From assembly GCA_963727575.1 (NCBI GenBank), contig CAVSIA010000005.1, forward strand, positions 77,389-141,388: a stretch of 64,000 nt of DNA, written 5' to 3'. The position numbers were made by a program, and so were the translations under genes. The stretch comes from JAHQVI01 sp963727575. GTDB lineage: Bacteria; Pseudomonadota; Alphaproteobacteria; Rhizobiales; Rhodomicrobiaceae. Below are positions 57,301 to 64,000 of the stretch, one piece after another (positions within the stretch are counted from its first letter, which is position 1; every line of letters begins with the position of its first letter). The notes beneath the pieces are model-generated. The model saw nothing but the letters and a program-made list of their open reading frames with translations. It was not told where the DNA came from and did no database searches.

Positions 57301-57591
57301 ATGATGACGACCTTCGCCGCACTGCTCGGCGCGCTGCCGCTGGCTCTGGGGGAAGGTCCGGGCTCGGAGCTGCGCGGGCCGCTCGGCATCACCATCATCG
57401 GCGGCCTGCTGGTAAGCCAGCTTCTGACGCTGTACACGACGCCGGTGATCTATCTGGCGATGGATGCCCTGCGTGACCGCATTATCGCCGCGCTTGGCGG
57501 GCGGACCGGGTTCGAAGCTCTGCCGCCCGGGGAGACCGAGGGCGAAGCGACCGAGGCAGCGGACCGGGCGCGGGAACCGGTCGCCCCATGA
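54391..57591 (+). CDS. mdtB: RND multidrug transporter subunit, MdtB-like
   Basis: 1066 residues, intact. Inner-membrane proton-driven pump, 12 helices with two large periplasmic loops. FIARPVATSLLAIAVLLASA at the N-terminus, PQVDFPVIEVTTQLPGASAD, the proton-relay block GFVVDDAIVMIENIVRHME, and the C-terminal GVILLMGIVKKNAIIMIDFA. The sequence resembles the MdtB member of MdtBC heteromeric pumps. Its stop overlaps the next gene. Confidence 0.93.
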   Translation: MSVSAPFIARPVATSLLAIAVLLASALAYLKLPIASLPQVDFPVIEVTTQLPGASADTMASLVTAPLERQLGQIPALKSMSSISSNGLSRVTLQFALNRDINAAGQDVQSAINAAEGDLPQGLPYPPTYAKVNPSDPPILTIALTSQNVSMEKLSDLADTFMLPRLSQLSGVGHVTVQGNMRPAVRIQADLAQLAAYGLSLETLRTAIAEANVAGAKGTLNGSQKAYSIGANDQLETADAYGDVVVAYRDGSPVLLRNVAKIVNGIENVRASGRYNGTPAIVIDVQRQPNANIVATVDGIKALLPRLEKALPAGVKAQIVADRTGTIRASVHEVQATLLLSVGLVILVVLLFLRTASATIVAGVTLPLSLASAFGLMWYAGFSLNNLSLMALVIAAGFVVDDAIVMIENIVRHMERGLSPMAAAVKGAGEIGFTIISLTLSLVAVFIPLLFMSGIVGRLFQEFALTLTIAVVVSAVVALTLTPMMCARLLRPPSARRRSWLARIGDAPFAAMQAVYRVTLDWVLRYRGFMLLVTAATLAATVALYVVIPKGFLPSQDTGFLTAETEAAQDVSFDKLQGLQDQVEAIVARDPDVTGIVSIIGVGSTNTAPNLGHFSIVLKPKGERAASASEIEERLAAATRDIVGIKSYFQLVPDIKIGTRKSRTPYQYVLYSTDPADFSQAATRVVAALQALPQLSGVTSDLQENGPALVIDVDRVAAGRLGVSMQDVNNALYNAFGQRQISTIYGQANQYRVVLEAAPAYQTDPASLDRLFVPGGTSLAAAVTGQNTANQVPLSSFARIERTTRPLAVQRIQQFPATSIDFSLAPGVSLDEAVTAIDAAVARLDLPSSIIGSFEGATEEFTIALANQPWLILAAVVVIYIVLGVLYESFIHPFTILTTLPSAGIGALLALQIFGQQFTFVTLIGVILLMGIVKKNAIIMIDFALDAERERGLAPYDAIREACLLRFRPIMMTTFAALLGALPLALGEGPGSELRGPLGITIIGGLLVSQLLTLYTTPVIYLAMDALRDRIIAALGGRTGFEALPPGETEGEATEAADRAREPVAP

Positions 57592-60500
57592 ATATCTCCG
57601 GGCTGTTCATCCGCCGGCCTGTGGCGACGGTTCTGCTCTCGGTGGGGGTGTTCATCGCCGGGTTCGTCGCCTATTTCGATCTGCCGGTGGCGAGCCTGCC
57701 CAATATCGACCTGCCGACCATCAATGTTTCCGCCGCCCAGCCGGGCGCCTCGCCCGAGACCATGGCCGCGACCGTCGCCGCACCGCTGGAGCGCCGGATT
57801 GGCGAGATCTCCGGCGTCACCGAGCTGACATCCACAAGCCGTCTCGGCCTGTCCAGCGTGACGGTGCAGTTCGATCTCGGCCGCAATGTCGAGGACGCCG
57901 CCCGCGACGTCCAGGCCGCCATCAACGGCGCGCAATCGGATCTGCCGGGCAATCTCAGCCGGCGCCCGACCTTGCGCAAATTCAACCCGTCCTCGGTGCC
58001 GATCCTGATTCTCGCGGTGAAGTCGCCGATCCGGCGGCCCGAGCAGATCTACGACATCGCCGACCTCGTCGTGGCCACCCGGATCGCGCGCATCGACGGC
58101 GTCGCCGAGGTCCGTGTCGGCGGAGCCCAGCAGCCGGCCATCCGCGTGACCGTCAACCCCGAAGCGCTCAAGGCGCGCGGCATCGGCTTCGAGACCGTGC
58201 GCAGCGCCGTCGCCGAGGCCAATGCGCTTCTGCCGCTCGGCCGCATCGAGGGGCCGGAGACGTCCTTCACCATCACCACCGGCGGGCAGCTCCGCACCGC
58301 CGCCGACTATGCCTCGATCGTGCTGAAGAACCAGGGCGGCACCGTGGTCCGGCTCGGCGAGGTGGCGCGTATCGAGGAAAGCCGGCTGAGCCGCCTCAGC
58401 GCCGGCTGGTTCAACCAGGACCCAGCGGTCATCCTCATCGTGAGCAAGACGGCGGAGGGCAATGTCGTCAAGACGGTCGACGCCATCCGCGCGGCCATGC
58501 CGGACATCCAGCGGCTGATCCCGCCCGACGTCACCGTCGCCACCATGTCCGACCAGACGGTGAGCATCCGCAAGAGCATCGAGGATCTCCAGCTCACGCT
58601 CGCCGCCAGCATCTCGCTGGTGACGCTGGTGGTGTTCCTGTTCCTGCGCCGGCTGGTGCCGACCTTCGCGGCGATGATCTCGGTGCCGCTGTCGCTGGCC
58701 GGGACCGTGGTGATGATGTGGCTGGCCGGGTTCAGCGTCGACAATGTCTCGCTGCTGGCGTTGACCATCTCCGTCGGCTTCGTCGTCGACGACGCCATCG
58801 TCGTCATCGAGAACTGCTACCGCAACATGCAGCTCGGATTGCGGCCGGCCGCGGCCGCGCTCGCCGGTGCCCGGCAGATCGGCTTCACCATCGTCTCGAT
58901 CAGCCTGTCACTGGTCGCCGCATTCATTCCGCTGCTGTTTACCGGCGGCGTCGTCGGCCGTATCCTGCAGGAATTCGGCTGGACGCTGACGTTCGCCATC
59001 CTGATCTCTGCGGTCGTCTCGCTGACGCTGACGCCGATGGTGTCCGGCCGCTTCATGAGCCGGCTGCCCAAGCCGCGCGAAACCTGGCTCGACCGGCGTA
59101 TCGAGCCGCTGCTCGACACGGTTGAGCGGGGTTATGCGCGGTCGCTCGATTTTGCCCTCGGCCATCGCTGGCTGATGCTGGCCAGCGTGTTCATTGCGCT
59201 CGCGCTTTCGGTGATGAGCTTCATCGTGCTGCCCAAGGCGATGCTGCCGCGCAGCGATCCGACGCTGGTGTTCGGCTTCGTGCGGGTCTCGCCCGATGTT
59301 GCCTTCGAGAAGCTGGAGACTGTGCAGCACCGGGTGAGCGACATCATCGCGGGCGATCCGGACGTCGTCGGCATCGCGGCTTCGGTGGGCGGCAATTCGC
59401 CTTGGGGCGCCAATAATGAAGGCCGGATCTACATCACCTTGAAGCGCGAAACCGAGCGCAAGGCGACGGCGCTTGGAGATCGTCGACCGCCTGCGCCGGA
59501 AGATGCACGCGGTGCCGGGCGCCGAGGTGACGATGTTTCCCGCCGACGGTCCGCGCCACGGCGGCCGCGGCTCGCGGGCGAACTACCAGGTGACGCTGTG
59601 GAGCCCGGATCTGCAGGCGCTGGCCGACTGGGCGCCGCGCGTGACGGAGGCGGTCAAGACCGTGCCCGGCATTGCCGATGTGTCCTCCGACCGCGAGGCG
59701 GGCGGGCCGCAGGCGCAGATCGAGGTCGACCGGGTGAGGGCGGCGCGGCTCGGCGTCTCCATGCTGGCGGTGAATGCGGCGCTGAACAACGCCTTCAGCG
59801 AGCGGCAGATCTCCACGATCTATGGCGACCGCAACCAGTATCGCGTGATTCTCGAGGCCGATCCGGCATTGCAGCGCGACCTCGGCGGCCTGTCGCGCAT
59901 CTATGTCGCCAGCAAGAGCGGCCAGCAGATCCCCTTGGCCGCGATCGCCAGCATCGGCACGGTTGCGGCGCCGCTCGAAGTCAACCACCAGGGCCAGTTC
60001 CCCTCGATCACGGTGAGCTTCAATCTGAAGGAAGGCCAGACGCTGGACAAGGCGCTGACGGCGGTCTTCGACAAGATCGGCGGGCTGCATTTGCCGGACT
60101 CGATCACGGTGCAGGCCTCCGGCGACGCCGAAACCCAGCAGCAGCAGGGCGGCCAGCAGCTCCTGCTGCTCCTGGCCGCGCTGATTACCGTCTATATCGT
60201 GCTCGGCATCCTTTACGAGGACCTCGTCCACCCGCTGACGATCCTGTCGACGCTGCCCTCGGCCGGCCTCGGGGCGCTGCTCGTGCTGAATGCGGCGGGC
60301 ATGGAAATCTCGCTGATTGCGCTGATCGGCATCATCCTGCTGATCGGCATCGTCAAGAAGAACGGCATCATGCTGGTCGACTTCGCCCTGGACGCCGAAC
60401 GCAGGCTCGGCCTCTCCAGCGAGCAGGCGATTCGGCACGCCTGCCATGACCGCTTCCGGCCGATCCTGATGACGACGCTCGCCGCCATGCTCGGCGCCCT

Positions 60501-60696
60501 GCCGCTGGTGCTGTCCTCGGGGCCGCGCTCGGAGCTGCGCCAGCCGCTCGGCGCCACGATCATCGGCGGCCTCGCCGTCTCGCAGGTGCTGACGATCTAT
60601 ACGACGCCGGTGATCTATCTGTTCCTCGACAAGCTGCGCGGCCTTCCCGGCCGTTTGCGCCGCCGCCTGTTCCGTCCGCCCGCTCCGGCGGAATGA
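57588..60696 (+). CDS. mdtC: RND multidrug transporter subunit, MdtC-like (frameshift)
   Basis: About 1035 residues when repaired. ATG 57588 overlaps the mdtB stop (ATGA). N-terminus MNISGLFIRRPVATVLLSVG, LPNIDLPTINVSAAQPGASP, proton relay VGFVVDDAIVVIENCYRNMQ. Near 59473 an extra G (in gcgcttggagatc) shifts the frame; repaired it reads TALEIVDRLRRKMHAVPGAE and continues to the end (GIILLIGIVKKNGIMLVDFA). MdtB and MdtC normally work together. Confidence 0.92.
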
Positions 60697-60843
60697 GGCC
60701 CGTTCAGGCCGCCGCCGCGGCGTCCGATCGTGCTTTGCGCATCATAGGACCGTAAAATTTGCCGGAACGTTGTCCTCATTAACGCTCTCACAATCATCTT
60801 CAATTTTATTCAATGGTGAGAGAGTTCTGTGCAGGGGACAGTT

Positions 60844-61089
60844 ATGGCCGAAACGATCACATGCCCGCATTGCAAGGGGACGGGCACCAACTATGTCGTT
60901 GCAACCAAGGACGGCAAGCACGTCATCGAAGCGGTGCCATGCGTCGTCTGCGACGGCAAGGGAACGGTTGCCGTGCCTGAACCGGAGCCTGAAAAGCCGG
61001 TGGTGGTGACCCCGGATCCGCCCGAGCTGTGGCCGATCCTGGTTCCGCTCGGGATCTTTTCGCTGTTCTTCGTCTTCCTCTGGCTCTGA
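60844..61089 (+). CDS. Small DnaJ-type zinc-ribbon protein with C-terminal membrane helix
   Basis: 81 residues from ATG 60844. Two CxxCxGxG-type units, CPHCKGTGTN at residue 7 and CVVCDGKGTV at 33, as in the zinc domain of DnaJ, followed by a Pro/Glu linker (VPEPEPEKPVV) and a single hydrophobic C-terminal helix (LWPILVPLGIFSLFFVFLWL, about 61-80). This looks like a tail-anchored four-Cys zinc protein with the ribbon in the cytoplasm. No J domain. I do not recognise a named family. The gene lies 147 bases after mdtC. Confidence 0.78.
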   Translation: MAETITCPHCKGTGTNYVVATKDGKHVIEAVPCVVCDGKGTVAVPEPEPEKPVVVTPDPPELWPILVPLGIFSLFFVFLWL

Positions 61090-61193
61090 CGTCGGCAACC
61101 GCCAGCCATAGTTCTGTCTTTTCAATGGCCTACTTCGTCCGGTCGCTGACATGGTAAGCTTTTCCAATGCAACGGCTGGCGGGACGGCACAGA

Positions 61194-61721
61194 ATGAGTC
61201 TTTGGCTTTGGATCATAATTCTCGTCGTCTGCTCGGGGGCAGCGGCGGCGGGAGCGTTTTTTCTGCTCGGACCGGAGCGACTCTGGCGCGTCTTCGGCCC
61301 GCCCGATCTCGGTCCGGTCAATTTCGAAACGCTGGAGCGGCGCCCGACGCCGACTGACGCGCTCAGCTGCCCGACCGGGCTCTGCCCCAGCGATAGCGAT
61401 ATCCTGGCGCCGGTCTACCCCGTGGAGGTGCCGATGCTTCGCAAGGCGCTGGCCAAGGCGTTGATGACGGAGAGCCGGCTGACGCTTGTCGACATCGACG
61501 ATGCCACGCCCGCCGACCGTTATGTGCAGCGCAGCGAACGGATGCGCTTCCCCGATACCATCATTGTACGATATATTAGTCTCCCGGAGGGTCGGTCGAC
61601 AGTGGCGATCTATTCTCGGTCGCAGCTTGGACGCAGCGATCTGGGCGTCAATCAGGCGCGCATTGAGCGATGGCTGGCAAAGCTGTCGCGGGAGGTGGCA
61701 AGATTGCGGGCGAAGTCGTAG
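61194..61721 (+). CDS. DUF1499-family protein
   Basis: 175 residues from ATG 61194. N-terminal transmembrane helix (LWIIILVVCSGAAAAGAFFL), then the DUF1499 domain with CPTGLC (residues 57-62), VDIDDATPADRYVQRSERM, FPDTIIVRYISLPEGRSTVA and the diagnostic SRSQLGRSDLGVNQARIERW. Function unknown. Overlaps the following esterase gene by 52 bases, so the two are probably translated together. Confidence 0.88.
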   Translation: MSLWLWIIILVVCSGAAAAGAFFLLGPERLWRVFGPPDLGPVNFETLERRPTPTDALSCPTGLCPSDSDILAPVYPVEVPMLRKALAKALMTESRLTLVDIDDATPADRYVQRSERMRFPDTIIVRYISLPEGRSTVAIYSRSQLGRSDLGVNQARIERWLAKLSREVARLRAKS

Positions 61722-62641
61722 GCGCGATCGCAAGACGCGCGGCGGCGGCAACGGCGGGTATTCTCCTCGCTGCCAGCCTGAATACGGCATTGGGCGCCGG
61801 AGAGGTGCGCAAGGGCCTCAGTTTTCAAAGCAGGTCGCTCGGCGCGCCGATGACCTATAACCTCTATCTTCCCGAGGCTTATGCCCGGGATCCGGGACGC
61901 CGTTTTCCCGTCGTCTACCTACTGCATGGCTATGGCGCCAATGAGGCGGAATGGCTCGACGGCGGCCATGCCGACCAGACCCTCGACCGCCTGATCCATG
62001 ACGGCGAAATCCCCCCGACCATCGCGGTCATGCCTTACGGCGCCAAGAGCTGGTATGTCGACAGCGCCGGTCTCGGCGGCCCCGGCAACTACGAAACCGC
62101 CATCGGCGTTGACCTGGTCGACCATGTCGAGCACACCTATCGGGCGATGACGGATCGGGCAGCGCGCACCGTTGCCGGCCTGTCCATGGGCGGTTACGGC
62201 GCGTTGCGGCTTGCGTTTTTCCACCCCGAGCGCTTCATCGCCGTTGCCAGCCTCAGCGGCGCGCTGCACGAGCGGGTCGGCTTGCCGGGCGGCGAGCAGA
62301 TCGTCAGCCAGGAAATGAAGCGCGCGGACCACTGGTATCAGGGCGCCTATGGCCAGCCATTCGATCCCGGCGTTTACATGCAGCGCAACCCCTTTTCACG
62401 CGTCGCCGCGCTCAGCCAGATCCCGACTCCGCCGAAAATCCTGATCACGGCGGGGGATGACGATTATTTCAAGCTCTATGAAGGGAGCTGCGCCTTGTTC
62501 GTGGCCCTGCGCCGCGCCGGACTAGCCGCCGAGCTGCGCGTCGACGACGGCGGTCACGACTGGACGCTATGGCGCCGGCAGTTCCCCGACGTCATGCGTT
62601 TCTTTGCCAAGGCGGTGCAGCAGCCCTTGGCGGCCAAATAG
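61670..62641 (+). CDS. PF00756-type esterase (alpha/beta hydrolase), exported
   Basis: 323 residues from ATG 61670 with a signal-like N-terminus (AAAATAGILLAASLNTALGA). Hydrolase marks: VVYLLHGYGANEAEWLDGGH (oxyanion region), AGLSMGGYGALRLA (nucleophile Ser), ITAGDDDYFKLYEG (acid) and VDDGGHDWTLWRR (His). Similar to the esterase-D/feruloyl esterase family. A later start would remove the overlap with DUF1499, but the overlapping start gives a sensible signal sequence. Confidence 0.88.
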   Translation: MAGKAVAGGGKIAGEVVGAIARRAAAATAGILLAASLNTALGAGEVRKGLSFQSRSLGAPMTYNLYLPEAYARDPGRRFPVVYLLHGYGANEAEWLDGGHADQTLDRLIHDGEIPPTIAVMPYGAKSWYVDSAGLGGPGNYETAIGVDLVDHVEHTYRAMTDRAARTVAGLSMGGYGALRLAFFHPERFIAVASLSGALHERVGLPGGEQIVSQEMKRADHWYQGAYGQPFDPGVYMQRNPFSRVAALSQIPTPPKILITAGDDDYFKLYEGSCALFVALRRAGLAAELRVDDGGHDWTLWRRQFPDVMRFFAKAVQQPLAAK

Positions 62642-62659
62642 GCCGGATCGCGCGCTGCT

Positions 62660-63400
62660 TTATTCGAAGGCGAGCGCAACCGCCGGATAGGCCTGGTTGC
62701 TGTCGCGCGCCAGGAAAAGCTGCTGCTGGCCTCTGGAGGTCTCGGCGAAATAGTCGGCGGGCAGGTTCGCGATGACCTGGGTGATGTTGGCGGCCTGCAC
62801 GGCGATATGCTTCTGCATCAGCCGGTCGGCTTCCAGGGACTGCCCCGCCCGGATCGCATTGAAGATCGCCTCGTGCTCGGAGAAGGAATCGTGAAGCCGG
62901 TTGTGGCGCCGGAGCTGAAAGCGGCGGTAGGAGCCCAGCCGGTTGCGGATGCTGATGGTCTGTTTGATGAGATGGCCGTTATGGCTTGCCCGGTAGATTG
63001 CCTCATGGAACCGCGCATTGGCGAGGCAATAGCCCTTGAGGTCCTCGGCCTTGCAGCGGGCCCGGCATTCTTCATGCGCCTCGGTGATATCGGCGAGTTC
63101 CTCGGGGGTCGCCCGTGCGGCGGCGAGCCTTGCGCAGATGCCTTCCGAAATCGCCATCATTTCAAACAGTTCGTTGAGCTCCGGGATCGACAAGCCCGAC
63201 ACCACAGCGCCGCGATGCGGGCGAATGCGCACGAAGCCTTCCGCCGCGAGCAGGCGAAGCGCTTCTCTCACGGGCGTTCGCGAACTCCCGAATCGATCGG
63301 CCAGCCGGCATTCGTCAAGACGCTCGCCGGGCTTGAAATTGAACATCAAAATTTCATGCTCGATCTTGGATTTAAGGGATTCAGCAAGAGAAGACGCCAT
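62660..63400 (-). CDS. GntR/FadR-family regulator, MatR-like
   Basis: 246 residues, intact. N-terminal winged helix: KPGERLDECRLADRFGSSRT and PVREALRLLAAEGFVRIRP, then an FCD domain with metal-binding His pattern around ARFHEAIYRASHNGHLIK. It is divergent from a malonyl-CoA decarboxylase gene, the same arrangement as MatR with matABC in Rhizobium leguminosarum, where MatR responds to malonate. I infer the same role. Confidence 0.86.
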   Translation of the reverse strand: MASSLAESLKSKIEHEILMFNFKPGERLDECRLADRFGSSRTPVREALRLLAAEGFVRIRPHRGAVVSGLSIPELNELFEMMAISEGICARLAAARATPEELADITEAHEECRARCKAEDLKGYCLANARFHEAIYRASHNGHLIKQTISIRNRLGSYRRFQLRRHNRLHDSFSEHEAIFNAIRAGQSLEADRLMQKHIAVQAANITQVIANLPADYFAETSRGQQQLFLARDSNQAYPAVALAFE

Positions 63401-63493
63401 ATCTAAACCCTAAACGATGACCTGAAAAACGAGATATTTCTGTTTGCCGGAAGCCCCAGCGCAATGAACGTCGAACCTACAGCTATGGTCCAG

Positions 63494-63524
63494 GTATACG
63501 AAAGTTTGAGACGTGTATAAAATG
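63494..63524. promoter_or_regulatory. Possible MatR operator region
   Basis: gtatac (63494-63499) is palindromic, and acgtgtataaaat follows (63511-63523). Both lie between the divergent regulator and matA, where a MatR site is expected. I recall the known operator only roughly, so this is tentative. Confidence 0.35.
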
Positions 63525-63646
63525 AATTCTGCGAAAGAAACTTTTCCGTCCCGCCGTGCTTTCTCTCGATCCGGCAGCAGCGATAACAAACCGGCATCCT
63601 GTTTAATCTTAGATACGATGTCGCGCGATATTGAGAGAAATCGGCC

Positions 63647-64000
63647 ATGAATGTCTCATTTTTCGGAGAGCTGCTGACGACGATCTCGGATCGCGGACGA
63701 CAGCTCCTCGATTTCTCCGGCATCGCCGGCAATCAGGGCGACACCGTTGAGAGCCTGTCGCAGGCGCTGCTGTCCGGGCGCGGGGAGGCGTCGGGCGTGG
63801 CGCTGGCGCGCCAGATCCTGTCGCGCTACCGGGAGTTGAATGACGAAAGGCGGCTCGCGTTCTTCCAGGTCCTGGCGACGAGCTTTTTGCCCGATGCCGA
63901 TAAGGTTGCAACCGCCGCCCGCGCCTATCTGCAGGGGCCCGACCAGGACGCGCTGAAACGGCTGACCGACGCGCTCGAGCCGCCGCGGGAGGAATAGCGT
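63647..64000 (+). CDS. matA: Malonyl-CoA decarboxylase, N-terminal part
   Basis: MNVSFFGELLTTISDRGRQL, RGEASGVALARQILSRYREL and ERRLAFFQVLATSFLPDADK match the N-terminal helical domain of malonyl-CoA decarboxylase, which makes acetyl-CoA and CO2 from malonyl-CoA. The written frame stops at 63995-63997 after 116 codons; the family is about 450 residues long. The break (cgggaggaatag) may be another single-base error just before the window ends, as elsewhere. The rest lies outside. Confidence 0.82.

Noticed and set aside
1..64000. CRISPR arrays, prophage, plasmid replication or transposase genes
   Set aside because: None seen. The only foreign-looking piece is the short segment in serS.

Overview
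This 64 kb window looks like chromosomal DNA of a high-GC alphaproteobacterium, most likely of the order Hyphomicrobiales (Rhizobiales). The evidence is the gene order nagZ-scpA-scpB-(ABC ATPase)-tatABC-serS-surE-pcm-nlpD-like-yajC-secDF, a CIRCE-controlled groESL operon, folate-dependent trmFO, a prkA-yeaH-spoVR operon, a PleC/PdhS-like histidine kinase, an ExoD protein, and rhizobial-type palindromic intergenic repeats. I cannot name a genus. I saw no rRNA, tRNA, CRISPR array, prophage or intact insertion sequence.

Layout. 1-17.6 kb (+ strand, apart from one AAA ATPase): envelope and housekeeping genes, namely a SPOR-domain protein, NagZ, ScpA/ScpB, an orphan ABC ATPase, TatA/B/C, SerS, SurE, Pcm, a LysM/LytM lipoprotein, YajC-SecD-SecF, an Mth938-fold protein and an NDUFAF6-like phytoene synthase homologue. 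17.6-23 kb: TrmFO, a GFA-family protein, a lipoprotein, and a quinone-stress-like set (ring-cleaving dioxygenase, DoxX, LysR). 23-27.9 kb (- strand): PrkA-YeaH-SpoVR. 28.3-32.5 kb (- strand): a four-gene cluster of two glycosyltransferases, a DAO-type flavoprotein and a zinc-less MDR dehydrogenase. 32.7-41 kb: aspartate aminotransferase, an orphan TRAP binding protein, groES-groEL, a predicted small RNA, a membrane-anchored hypothetical, a TauE/SafE transporter and a peptidoglycan-binding protein. 41-53 kb: PepN, a PAS histidine kinase, ExoD, an SGNH hydrolase, a Tat-exported carbonic-anhydrase-like protein lacking its zinc ligands, and a large MscS-type channel. 53-64 kb: an MdtABC-like RND pump, a small zinc-ribbon membrane protein, a DUF1499 protein, a PF00756 esterase, and a divergent MatR-like regulator with malonyl-CoA decarboxylase.

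Sequence quality dominates the reading. About 30 single-base indels, mostly insertions, break roughly a third of the genes, including ones that must work in a living cell (groEL has five; also serS, secD, trmFO). The products stay recognisable across frames, so the indels are far more likely assembly or consensus errors than real pseudogenes. I annotate such genes as one CDS across the break and give approximate break points. One event is different in kind: a stretch of lower-GC, unrelated sequence of about 150 bases inside serS.

The observations I rate most worth a second look are the zinc-less Tat-exported carbonic-anhydrase homologue, the 28.3-32.5 kb glycosyltransferase/oxidoreductase operon, the candidate small RNA downstream of groEL, the foreign segment in serS, and the tiny CxxCxGxG tail-anchored protein beside the efflux pump.
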